NCBI RefSeq assembly: GCF_035582795.1
Contig: NC_134373.1
Location: 14,220,001-14,284,000, forward strand
DNA from: Mycteria americana
Taxonomy: Eukaryota; Chordata; Aves; Ciconiiformes; Ciconiidae
Direction of reading: 5' to 3'
DNA length: 64,000 bases
The notes under the pieces are model-generated. The model did no database searches. It worked only from the letters and a program-made list of their open reading frames with translations, and was not told the DNA's origin. Below are positions 13,101 to 24,300 of the stretch, one piece after another (the stretch's first letter is position 1; each line of letters begins with the position of its first letter). Made by a program: the position numbers and the translations under genes.

Positions 13101-16100
13101 AACTTAGGCACCTAAGTAGGTATTAAGTTATCTTGATAATTTAATTTCACCTGAATCTGTCACAACTGGTCAAAATCTTCTGGCCCAGACCTTCTGATTT
13201 TCGTCTGTGCAGGGTAGCACAATAATGTTACTTAGAATACATAAAAAGAAAGAGATAAACTGGCTTTTTCATCAAACATTGCGTTTTGGAACGGAATTAG
13301 CTTTAGAGGTTGGTTTTACCTGCCTCACGTCAGAGTGGTGTTAACTAGAACGTCCAGTGTAAAGGCAGATACTTATTTCAAGTAGGAAGGTCTCTGCAGT
13401 GCTGCCTTGTGCTCTTCCCCGCTGGCTGAACGTGGCAGCCATCTCGCTTCCAGTTTCCCTTGTGCAGCTTCCCTGCTGTGCCTTCTTCCTCACTCTAGGT
13501 ATTTCCAACTTGCTGGTCAAGACCTTTTAATGCTTCCTCCTCCTTCCTTATGCAAATTCCCCTTTTAAGATAGACTTCCTGTCTCCCAAATATGGTTCCA
13601 TGTAGACCAGCCAACAGCTTTCCAGTTGCTTTTTAGCCCATGAAAGCCAACACTGCCAACTCTAAGTGGTCCAAAATTCTAAGATTACCTTAAGAATCTT
13701 GTTGTTTATATAATTACTTTATTTTTTAAAAATGTTAAATTCCTTTTTTCCATCTTGGGTCCAGGTAGGCATGTCTTCAACATTATGGCAGAGCTATGAA
13801 GTCCAGGTGCCTTTGCCTTTCTCTTTTATTAAAAGCATAAATCCTGGCTTAATCTTGAGACTTACAGAAAAATGCAAAATAGTAGAATCATGCAGTCAAA
13901 TCATAACGGTTGAGGGCAGTATGTTAATATTACTATTAGTAGTATTGCCTGACTCTCTGCTTTTAGGTCTTCAACCACCACTTTGTGAATACAGTTCATT
14001 AATAATAGGAGGGGTAGAGGGGCGAAGTCCAGTTCGTGGCATGGCAGCTAGCAGAGGCAGAGGATATATGTCTGAGCAATGTAAATACTTGAATCTCTGT
14101 GGCATCTCAGCCTCTCCGGTGGTTTGCAGGTAGTAGATCTACCATCTGTAGGGCTTTTCCCCTTTCCAAAGTAACTTAGCTCCACTGACTAAAGTGCAAT
14201 CACATGAGTTTCAGATTAAATGTTTTAATACTGATTTTAGTGTCCCTTTACTGATTTCTTGTGAACTGCTGTGTACAGGCCACATTACTCGGCTTGGGAT
14301 CTCTGAACTTAGACAACTCGCAAAGTGCAGTACTGAGGTCGACAGTCAGTCCTTAGTTCTCCTGCTGGATGCAAGTATGGAAATATATGTTGATAAGTGT
14401 AGCATAAATCCCTGCAGCCACAGCTGGGGGGGAGCTGAGGACACACTTCCCTCCTTAATCAGGACTGACAGAGCTCTGCAAAGAGCGGTCTGGGAGCTGC
14501 AGGATCCCTTTGCTCCTGCTTGACCGTGCTCCGGGGTGCTAAGTCAGCCTGTGTACACAACTGTCACGGGAGGACAGCAGGTGGTTAAATCAAGCTGTTC
14601 TTGTTCAGCCCCAGCCCACAACAAATTGTTCTGTAAGCACCCAAAATGAAGGCGTGCTCTGCGATTTCTCTGGGTGCAGCAATGGAGGAGTTGACGCTGA
14701 AGCTCCCCCCCGCTGGTGGGGCACTGGTGGTTTTCTCTCCCCTCCAGTGAGCTGCCCGCTTTTCCCCTTATTTGTGAGGCTTTAATATCTCTGACCGCTT
14801 TGCACATCTGTTGGATGCAGTCGCCCTTGGCAGTGGGTGCTGGCATGACAGGGCGAGGGGCAAGAGACGGCGCAGGCAGGGAGGCACCCAGTGGCAAGCC
14901 CTGGGTGGCCAAGCCAGGATAGGGGCTTATTCAATTCATCCTCCCCCCCGCTGCACTTCTCCAGCAGCTCAGTCTAACCCGTGCTGGGTAAAAAGGAGCG
15001 GGCCCTGGTCTGGCAGTTTTCATGCACGGACGCCGGGTTACATGCCATTCAGCCATCCTGGGGTGGCATTACTGGAGCAGCAGCGGTGGTGGTGGTCACA
15101 GACGCTGCATCGGGCTGTGTTTGGGCTGGTCCCTGCAGCTGTTCCAGAGGTGCGAACCGCGGGCGCTCTGCTTGGTGAGTCCCATCAGTGCAGGCTGACG
15201 GTCGCTGTACACCCCTTGCTAGCTGCCGCCTGTAACCAGCTCACCCCTCTGCATCAGTTCCCCAGCACACGAGCTGGGCCGATGATTCGCAGTTACAGTT
15301 ATTTCCGCTGTTTCTGTACCCTCCAGGGCCAGCCCAGGACCCAGCCATGCCATTATAAATGAGGAGCCTCTTCAAGCTCTGCTGGCATTTCAAGGGTAAC
15401 CCCCGTCTGAAGAGCAGGTATATGGAAAGGAAAACTGTGATTATGCTTTGAATCACCACTGGCTCCCTGAACACTGAGTTAATCATTTAGAGTGAATTTC
15501 AGATATATAACAGTTTGAGGGGCTGGGTAGTGGGGTCTGCTCTGTTTTTGTTTGGCCTTTGTTTTTTTTCCCTCTTCAGAGGCAAATTTTTCAAAAGCAA
15601 GTCTGAAGTATTAACAATTTTTAAGTGTGGTATTTAAAAAAAACCCTGTGTCTAGTAAAGACCGTGTGTCATACAAGGCATTATCTTAACAAGCTCCTTA
15701 TGGCATTGATTTGTCCCTATATTAGTGCCAACTTTCTTTCATTCATTTAGTACATGGGCGTCCCTCCCTAGGCCAGCTCCTTGCGTTGGTTCCTAGGCAA
15801 CTGTAATAATATTGCTGCACGTGTGCGTCGGGCATTGATTGCCTTTGGGGCTTTTTTTGTGCTGTAAGTGAACACAGGCTAGTCCGTTTTCCTTTTCTTT
15901 GTGTTCTGCTAAAGTCTCTGAGAGTTTTGAAGGGCGCGGCTGTGATATTCACAGCTGAGCAATTCAGAAATACTTGCAGACAGGCACACGTGCGTAGTGT
16001 GGGATGGTGTTCATTCTGGAATCCCTAGGCAAGGCTTACTTCAGCTACTGTGGTTTGCTCTTTGGTGTTTTTTAATAGCCAAGTTACAGGTGGCTTAGTA

Positions 16101-16432
16101 TTTTGGATGCTTGGTGAATGTATAGCATCATCTGAAGAAAACAGAATGAACAACCCCGTTTTATCTTATTTTTACTCTGCGTGGAGGGAAAGAAAAAAAA
16201 CTGAAGAGTTCTAGTCAATGAAGGGTTCAGTCCTAAATCAAATCCTTACTGAAATTCCTTTCAAGGGATTACTCACTTGAGAAAATGTGTGCAAGGTCTG
16301 GCACAGAGGAAGTGGGTTTTTTAAATGAAAAAATGAAAGTTAATGTATAAAATTGCAAGAGAAAGGATGGTGGGTGAATATGGCACTGCAGTTAGTCAGG
16401 GGAGCTCTTTGCCCTTCTCAGCTCTTCTAAGA

Positions 16433-16508
16433 ACTCCTGGCTGACCTTGAGCAAGTCATTTCACCTCTTGTTTCCCGTTTGTGAGGTGGGAATGGCAGTA
16501 TATCTATC
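16433..16508 (+). repeat. MIR-type (CORE-SINE) relic
   Basis: The sequence contains the boxes 'ctggctgaccttgagcaagt', 'catttcacctct', 'gtttcccgtttgtgaggtgg' and 'gaatggcagtatat' in order. These correspond to the well-known MIR stretch (tgaccttgggcaagt, then cttaacctct, then agtttcc, then atctgtaaaatggg). It is an ancient copy in the same orientation as PLEKHM3. Only the middle of the element is recognisable. Confidence 0.7.
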
Positions 16509-18938
16509 GTCCACCGTTTGTTCATTTCAGGGACAAACAGCATAACCATGAGCAACCTGTTTTGATTCCCTGCTTGGTGTTTGAAAGCCAGACAGGTACA
16601 GCCCATGTGCGTGGTACTGAAGCTGTCCTAATAAACCTTGCTATTCCCAGCAGCTTCATCCCAATGTGGTCACGCTGGTCAGTCTCTCAACCTGTAAGGT
16701 TCCTAGGAGACAAATAAAACTGTCTTTCAGATGATGTCCTGGGCCACCAGTTGATCATCCCTGGTTTATTTTGTCTGCTTAAGGTGGAAGGTCTTTGAGC
16801 CCTCTTCGTGTTGCACCCCACTCTTTGGGCACCTGATCTTACCCACGGGCACCTAAATGGTGGTGCAGTACAGAGGAGAAAGACGAATATAATCGATTGG
16901 TTGTGCAGAATCTAGAGTTACTTGAGCCATAAGCCTGTGAAATACATGTGGGAAGCATGAAAAGAATTTGCCAGAATTTACAATTTACCAAATATTGATA
17001 TGTATATGTTTCAAATGCCCAGACGTAATGGGAGATACTAACATTGGCATTTCCTCAGCATACAAGGAATGATTTTACGCTTTTAATGTAGAAAGGCTTT
17101 TCTTTTGTAACTAGTAATGATAATAATAAGAGCATTATAATGCCTGTCTGGCTGTGGAGAGCTTTGCCCTTTCTCTCTTACACTTTTCAGTGCAATAGAA
17201 ATTATTTAGAGGATTGAATAATTCTCTGCATTTTTGTTTCTCTGGTGTTCAAACAAGTAAAACGTCCATAAAACATAAAACACCCCCTATAGTCTCAACA
17301 GAAATTGAGTTGGTCAGAAAAGAGGGAAAAAAGAGAGAAAACACTGAAATAGAGAGGAAGCTATTTCAGGTGCAGCCTTAGAAGACTGAAAGTCTGTATG
17401 AAAACAACGTGCAATGTTCACCAATTCTTCAAATAATGTTTGAAAAATAGCAAGATGCTGTTAATGTGCAGTATCGCAATATCATTCATTAAAGAAGGAG
17501 ACATGAAAGGCCTGAATGGCTACAGGCTCATCAGCTTAGCAGCAGTGGTGTATAGAAGTCTCACAAAAGATGCAGGGACTTTTTGGCCTGTAGCCAAAGA
17601 AGAAGTCAGGATTTAGTACCTGAGCTGTGAATTACCTATGACAACAACAAGGGTTAAGGGAAAGATAACTAAGTGTAGTGAACTGTTACGTGAGCCTTTT
17701 GTAGACTACAAAATGTATATTTTTTTTTGTAGAGAAATAAAAGCGTTTTAGAATACTGAGGCTTGAAAACAACAGTAAAGAAAAACTGTGCAACTCACGT
17801 GTGGAGATAAAATTAGATGTCAGGATTAAATAAGAAGCAATCTATTTATAATATTGTAAGAAGCAATATAATTTTGGTGGGGGTTTTGGTATCACTGGGA
17901 AATTTCTCCCAGAGATAGGGAATGGTCAACCAGTTGACATTTCCAGGGTCAGTTAAGACTGGCTGTATTTGATATGATGAAAAGCAAAGCTGTAGATGGC
18001 TTGGGGTCGATATAGCTCCATCACTTTAAAGGGAATAACTTAGCATTTGCCCAAAGGCAGAGCAAAATCAGCGTTGCCCCCCCGCCCCGGTGACTGAGTT
18101 TCTTTAGCAGTGAGGGGGTGCAAGCACGCAGTGAAGGCTGACCCGGGTATCCTCTCTACCTGCCCCTGCAGAGAGCAAGGGGCAGCTTTGTTCTCCAATT
18201 CAGAGCACCGTTCTTCCAGGCTGCTGTTTTGTCATCATCTGCACGCCACGGTTGGGGCTGGGAGTACATCAGCCTTCACCGGAGAAAGCAGAAAATAGGT
18301 CTTTAGAGCGGCAGGCGGGGTGGGGGCACCAGAATGGACCGATGATGGTCACGATGGCTGCTGGTGCAGTGACTGAGATGTGGGGCTGGCTGTTTGCACT
18401 GCCTCTGGCAGTGCCTGGTGGTGTGGGGTCCTGGTCAGAGCTTCAGCTGTGGCACCAGCTCTAATAAATAACAGTGCAGACATTTCTTCTCACTCTTTTG
18501 GTTCTGAGCGATGTGAGAGAAGTTTGTTAATTTTTTCCACTGAGCTTATTTCTGAAAAATTAATTCATCTTAATTTAAACACCATCAATCTTTGTTTTCT
18601 CAGCCGATGGCCTTTGACTGGGGAGAGCAGGTGTGCTGGCTCCTCTCTCATCCTGCTCCATCCATTTCAGCAGCAATTTCTGATAAGTTTTGTCACCTCC
18701 ATGCATACTGTGGAGAAATATTGAGCAAGCATGGGGAGTGGCAATGCAAGAGCACAAAATTACACTCCTCATCAATCAATACCCTCTAGCAACTTCCAGG
18801 GCACCATAAATTGCTGACTAACAGGGGAGAATTAGCTTGATAAAATCACCATTAGTGTCAGTTCAGAATGATGTAAAGTTTTAAAGACACTGCTGTCCTC
18901 TCTGTCTCTCCCTCATCCATTAGTGTCTGTTCGTGGAG

Positions 18939-19057
18939 ATCCCAATCCAGCAAAGCACGTAAGCACATGCTTAATTGTAGGCAGATCAGTAATCCCAAGG
19001 AAATCACTGGGATATGAGTCCTAAGCATGTGTTTATGTGCTTCACTGGATCAGGGCC
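18939..19057. repeat. Palindromic MITE-like element
   Basis: Two 29-nt arms at 18945-18973 and 19022-19050 are inverted copies of each other at 25 of 29 positions. Both carry an ATCCAG box, an AAGCAC box and a CACATGCTTA box. The centre is also roughly palindromic (ATCCCA ... TGGGAT). The whole unit is about 119 bp. Non-autonomous palindromic elements with this wording occur in turtle and archosaur genomes as far as I recall; I cannot assign a superfamily. No terminal duplication is obvious. Confidence 0.7.
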
Positions 19058-20154
19058 ATAACCCACACTCTCTGAGCACAGAAATGATAAATATCTCTGT
19101 GTGAGTCAGTTTCTTGATTCAAAACCAGATTTAGACTCACTAGCTGGACTTAGAAATATGACAGTCAAGTTTTACTGCAAGAGAGCATAGTAGTTAGTAG
19201 ATATATGGTATTATACTTAGCCTCTTTAACCCTCCTTTTCTTACTTGCTATTTGAGTTTTGCAGGTTTATGCTAGCTAGAAATGTGCCTCTCTCAACCTC
19301 TGCACAGCCTTCTCAAAGCTCTGCAGTTACTAAAATTTAGACCATGTTTGGACCCATGCATAAAACTGGAAGTGCAGCCAGATCAGGAACAGTTTTTTAA
19401 AAGTTACAAGTGAGATGCAGATGCAGCTAATATAGCTAACAGGTGGTATTAGCTTATGGACTTGTCTCAGTATTGCCAGACTGCATACAAATACTACAAT
19501 TTGCCTTATGGCTTTTCAGCGTTTGGGGTTTGTTTCTTCATGTTTTCAATTTTTCTTCACAGTCTTGAAGACAAGAATCTTATTTCTAAGGGAAAAAAAA
19601 ACACACAACAAAAAAAGCTCAAAGCAAGCGAACAAAAAACCCCCACTAAAGATATAACAATGGACACTTGGATTGTCATATAGTTATTTGATTACAATAG
19701 CTGCAAAAAAGGAAAAGTGCAAGGCATTTCAAGACTTCCCACAGAATCACTAGGGTGACCAGCACCCCTCATTTATATTTCAAAATTGCTCTGAAGTTTG
19801 GTGTTTTGTTGCTTTCATTATTTGATGATCCAGCTGGAACCTAAGACTTTGTATCTCTGACACTGTCATCCTTTTATTTTTTTTCCTTTGGTTACAAAGC
19901 TGTAGTGACTTACTCATCACTACAGATAGTTATTTTCATTGAAAAGCTGACAATGTCCATCTGTTTAGTTGTAGCCCACTCCATGATCACCAGATGTTTC
20001 ATTGCTCCACAGCCATCTGGAACTGGGGCTTGATCTGCTGTGACATTACGTCCATTGCCTCAGAGTGCCCCAAAAGTAATCTAGTCGTCTTGTTTGAGCA
20101 GTTGATTTGTTTGAAGTCATAATATCACATTTGAGAACAGAGTAGCACACCTTT

Positions 20155-20222
20155 GAATGCCAGAAGCCATGATTGTGTTGATCTAGTCTGATCTTCCACA
20201 GGACACAGAGCAGAAAATATCA
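20155..20222 (+). repeat. Eroded CR1-type LINE fragment
   Basis: The boxes 'gccagaagccatgattgtg', 'gatctagtctgatcttcca' and 'caggacacagagcagaaa' resemble the sauropsid CR1 text 'gatcatctagtctgacctcctg ... cacaggccacagaa'. It is a diverged fragment about 600 bp upstream of the last PLEKHM3 exon. Confidence 0.5.
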
Positions 20223-20781
20223 CCTACCTCTGTTTCATTTTTTTACTTTGTGGAATAACTTCTCCTGCAGTTGAAGTGGACAGTACTTTTACTCTTTCCA
20301 GAACAGCTGACCACTGGAATTTCAATGAGGAAAATGTCATATCTTGACTGTTGCGAATGCTCAGATATATCTTAACGGAAATGAATATTGTTACTCTTCA
20401 TTTACAAACCAAAGCAGCAAACTTGTCTTTCATAAAACAAAATTGATGTCTATTCTGTGATAGACCTGAATGCTAGCTAATAAGAAGATAAGTATTAATC
20501 CTTCTAAAAATTTCTGTGTGTGAAGCAGAAGTGCTGGGACAGACTCTCAGCAGCTGCAAATGGATGCAAGTCAACTTATTTTAGTGGTCCTGAGTAGCTT
20601 TACACCAGCAGAGGTGTGGGCAAGCCAATGTCTTCTACAACTCCACTCTTTTGAAACATAGTGCTCTTTGAGCTACCAGAACTGTTTGAAGGAATGTCTA
20701 CTGCCCACAATCCATGTGAAGCCCATTGCATGCTCTGGTCCTATTTTCTCGTTCAATTTTGACGCTAATTTGTGTTTGCAG

Positions 20782-20959
20782 GTGTGAAAGCTGTGGTGCT
20801 GTCTTCCACTCTGAGTGCAAAGTGAAGGCTGTACCATGCCCCAGGTGCGTGCGTAAAGAATTGCAGAAGAAGCAGAAATCCTTCTGGAGGCGACTGAATA
20901 TGGACGAAAACTTCGAAGAGTCTTGCAACATGTTTGAGTTGTCATATCAGAACACATGA
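20782..20959 (+). CDS. PLEKHM3: PLEKHM3 last coding exon (zinc-binding domain C-terminus and stop)
   Basis: The acceptor AG is at 20780-20781. The first base completes the Arg codon begun in the exon at 8041-8198, after which 58 residues run to TGA at 20957-20959. The sequence continues the zinc domain with CESC, an FHSEC His/Cys pair and PCPRC, then a basic helix-like stretch ([15 protein letters not shown]) and the PLEKHM3 C-terminus ending FELSYQNT. With the preceding exon this gives CxxC pairs CSLC, CEIC, CESC and PCPRC plus the H/C pair, so all expected metal ligands are intact. No frameshift or missing ligand is seen. The C-terminal tail identifies PLEKHM3 rather than PLEKHM1 or Rubicon. 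Confidence 0.94.
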
Positions 20960-21314
20960 GTTCCTTAAGGCAGTGGCCAGCCTGAAGAGAATCCCTTTCC
21001 CAGCTGCCAGCTCAAGCAACTTCTCAGCTTAGCCAGGCAGAAGTCCTTTTGCAAAATAATATCTGACCTTCTTCATCTGTGAATAGCAGCTGCCAAAGCG
21101 GCCATAAAGCCTTGTTGGCTTTGAAATACCAATGGCTAAACTGCATTTTGCGTTGAAGTCCAGCCGCTAGCTCTCGTACAAAATGTGGTTTACTTGAAAT
21201 GCTTTAGGTCTAACTAATTAAGCACCCAACTTTTACTTTTCCACCTCTGGAGAAGACATTTCCTCAAGGCAGAAAATATTTCCTGCCATGACCACATTAT
21301 TTTTTATGTTGTTC

Positions 21315-21362
21315 ATTTAGAATTGATGAATCATCTACTTATTTATGTGTATTATTTATTTA
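21315..21362 (+). promoter_or_regulatory. PLEKHM3: AU-rich element in PLEKHM3 3' UTR
   Basis: Four ATTTA pentamers start at 21315, 21341, 21354 and 21358, including the canonical nonamer TTATTTATT at 21352-21360. Such clusters in a 3' UTR typically recruit mRNA-decay or stabilising proteins (TTP/ELAVL class). It lies about 360-400 nt after the stop codon. Confidence 0.55.
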
Positions 21363-24300
21363 TTATTAGCCTTGGCAGAGGTTCTGGTGAGGTGTTTCAC
21401 AGAACCCAATAGGGCGGGAATGATTTTAAACACACCTGCTCGTTCTGATGTGGACACGTGGTTCCATTTCCTCATGTTTCCAGAGCGCTATTTTTAAAGG
21501 ATCGGTACACTTACATGTCACTCCTCCCTGAGGAAAGAAAAGTATCTCCCATCAAACCTTATTCAGGGTGCTTGCAAACATAAAACGCAGAATAATTCCT
21601 TCAGCTATGTTTATATATTTATAACCACCCCAGTGAACTATTCCATATGCAGATAAGCAGGGGACTTGCTACCGTTTTTGTTCAGGCTGGGTACGTCAGT
21701 CAAGCTCTGTCACTGAAGTCCATTGAGTTTTACCCTGGTTATTCTTGATCTCTGCGAGGCCACGTCCTCATCTCCAGTAACCTGATGTTGGTTCTGACCT
21801 CCTGCTAGTCTCACATTTTAAGACATTTTAAGAGTCCACATTTTTTTGTTTTTATTTTGTGAAGTTTACTTTAAATGTTTCTCTAACCTGAACCTGTTAG
21901 ACTGATAGTCAGGAAAGTGGCCTTGCCCACGTTAGTTAGAAAATACCTCCAAAATTGTGAAACACTAGTTTGCTGTCCTCACATGCAATTTGTGTCCTGC
22001 GTTCTCTGCGAGCTCTAAGGGATTTTATACTTCTGTAGTGACTTCCGTGGTGGAGAGCGAAGTTCCTCGAGATATGGTTCTGCTCCACACACCTGGAACA
22101 CAGGGAAGTACTAAACATGGTAAATTACATATGTTGTGAAAGGGGAGTACGTGATGGATTTAACTGGGGAGATGTGTGTCATCACTGGCAGTATGTTTAA
22201 TTCATTGTGGCTTCACCTCCAGTGAGCACTTAGAGATCCTCCTCCCTCTGGTCCACATTCTTAACTCTTTCTCCAGACCCTGCAGTAATGTGTATATTAC
22301 ATACATATGAAAGCATTCACATATATAAACATATACGTCTATATACAGAAAGCAAATATGGTTTCAGGAGAAAAAAGCCAGTCACATGCATGTGTATTTT
22401 TCCTCTCTTCTCACATATGTTTGTGAAAATGCCGAATACTGCTCTTTACTTCCTATATAGTCTGCAGGCTGTTGTGTTCAAGGCAGAAAGCAGTCTTGAT
22501 CGTTGAAGCACCTCACTAATTGCTGAAGTATTTTAAATTAAAAAAACAGGGTACATCATGCTTACATTAAAAGGTAGAATGCTACAATGGATTGCCTTGT
22601 ACTGGAGTATAAGTGGTTACCTTTTCCAGCCTCCAGTCAAAGAAAGTAGCTGAATCTGAGCTTTCTCAAATTTGAGTGCAACTACTATATATATGAAGCA
22701 TGTTTATATCTGTACACATTAGACAACCAGTGCCTTTCTTTTCCAGAAGTCCTTCTCGCAGTAGGATTCTTTGGAAGGAAGTGAGAGTTTTTCCATGTTC
22801 TTGGCAAAGTAGTATAGGGATTCCCATATTTAATAAACCTAGTGAATCATGCACCTTTGTCACTAAAATTAATACTTCCCCTACACAGGGATGTCTCTGT
22901 CTCGGCTCACTGTTCCTCATGTGAAATGAGTTGCTTTCGGCTATCATCCTTAAAGATATAATGTTCCTTGCAAGTCCATTCCCACGTGAAGAATTCCCTG
23001 CATGTTCACAAATGCAAACACTGGGGAAGTATTGTGGAATTAGTCATGCAAACAGGAACTGCAGTGGTACTGGCTGAATAAACAGTATGCTCCCATGTTT
23101 TTCAGCATGCGTCACTACAGCTAGTCCTGTGGCAAAGCCAGTAGCTCTGAAACTGTCAGAATCTGGCAGCTACTATTTTGAATTAGCTCTAGGATAATGG
23201 TAGGTCATTAAAGAAAAAAAGGTGGTGTTTTTCTTATCATCATGCTCTGGTTTTTAAGATACCTTACAGCACTGGTTCATGTCCAGCTCGGTTTAGAGAA
23301 GGCTGCTCGTGTGCACTGTCAAAAACCCTATGGAGTCAAGGAATCAAGGTTTAGGCATTGCAAACTATTAGTTACTTTGACAGATGTCTAGATCTCCAAA
23401 GTGCCAGTCGTGTGAGTGGTTAGATACTCTAGTTGAATTCTGGAATAACAACATAGACAGCACTGGAGTTGCTCTGGGTTTGCACAGGTATTACAGAACA
23501 GTTTCTTTGCTAACTGAGATTTACAGAAAAGAAGAGTATGATGTTGGCAAAACTGCTGGAATTAGTCACGGGTCCAGAACCACTGCCATTAATAGCAGCA
23601 AAGAGCAAAAGCGTGTTGTTACGATATGCTGGCAGCGCCCAAAGCTTTATGTAAAATGATACTGTACAATACAGATCAGATTCATTTATTTAAAATTCAA
23701 TGTTGTTGTAAACAAGCCAGTTCCTAAAATGGATACATGTTCATTTCTACCTTGGAAAAGTAATCTAGCTTCTCATGGTAGCTATAGGAGCAGACTGTAA
23801 TGTGGAAGATGCTTTCCTCTCAGGGATGCTTAGCTCCTATCCAAAAAAAGTTATTCCATATGAATGGGTAAGATAAAGTCTCCTGTCACTGCCTTTCATA
23901 AGCATAATGAAAGGCTTGATCCTGCCCTCAGAAGGTGCCGATGCAGTAGGAACAAGCCCTATTCATTTTTCAGGATTGCAAGGCAAAAGAATAAACTGAA
24001 ACTACTGCTCACATTACTAACTCTCCAAAGACCCAACTCTAAAAGGACAATTTTCCTGCAAGAGCCGTCTACTAGCAGGAGACTCAGCCTGGGGTTCTGT
24101 GGGTGGTTTGGGTTTCAGACAACGCTGTACCCTTGCGTGGTTGTCTCTGCTGTACTAGCAGTGCTGCATGCTGGTCCCCAGTGCTACTCTTCCCATCCTG
24201 CAGCCCATAGCCTGCACGTGGCTCTGCTCTGCAGACTTCTGGGTGGGCATCAGCTGGAAAAGTACCTGGGGTCTTTCCAGATTGCACAACTCTCTCCCCA

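Larger units (their letters stand above)
8199..20781 (+). other. PLEKHM3: PLEKHM3 last intron (12.6 kb)
   Basis: The intron opens with GT at 8199 and closes with a pyrimidine-containing AG at 20780-20781. No coding exon is recognised inside it. It contains a hairpin/duplication cluster at 10.15-10.27 kb, an AT-rich segment with several TAAT cores at 11.63-12.1 kb, a MIR-type relic at 16.4 kb, a palindromic MITE-like element at 18.9-19.06 kb, and a CR1-like relic at about 20.16 kb. The rest is unremarkable AT-leaning sequence. Confidence 0.85.
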
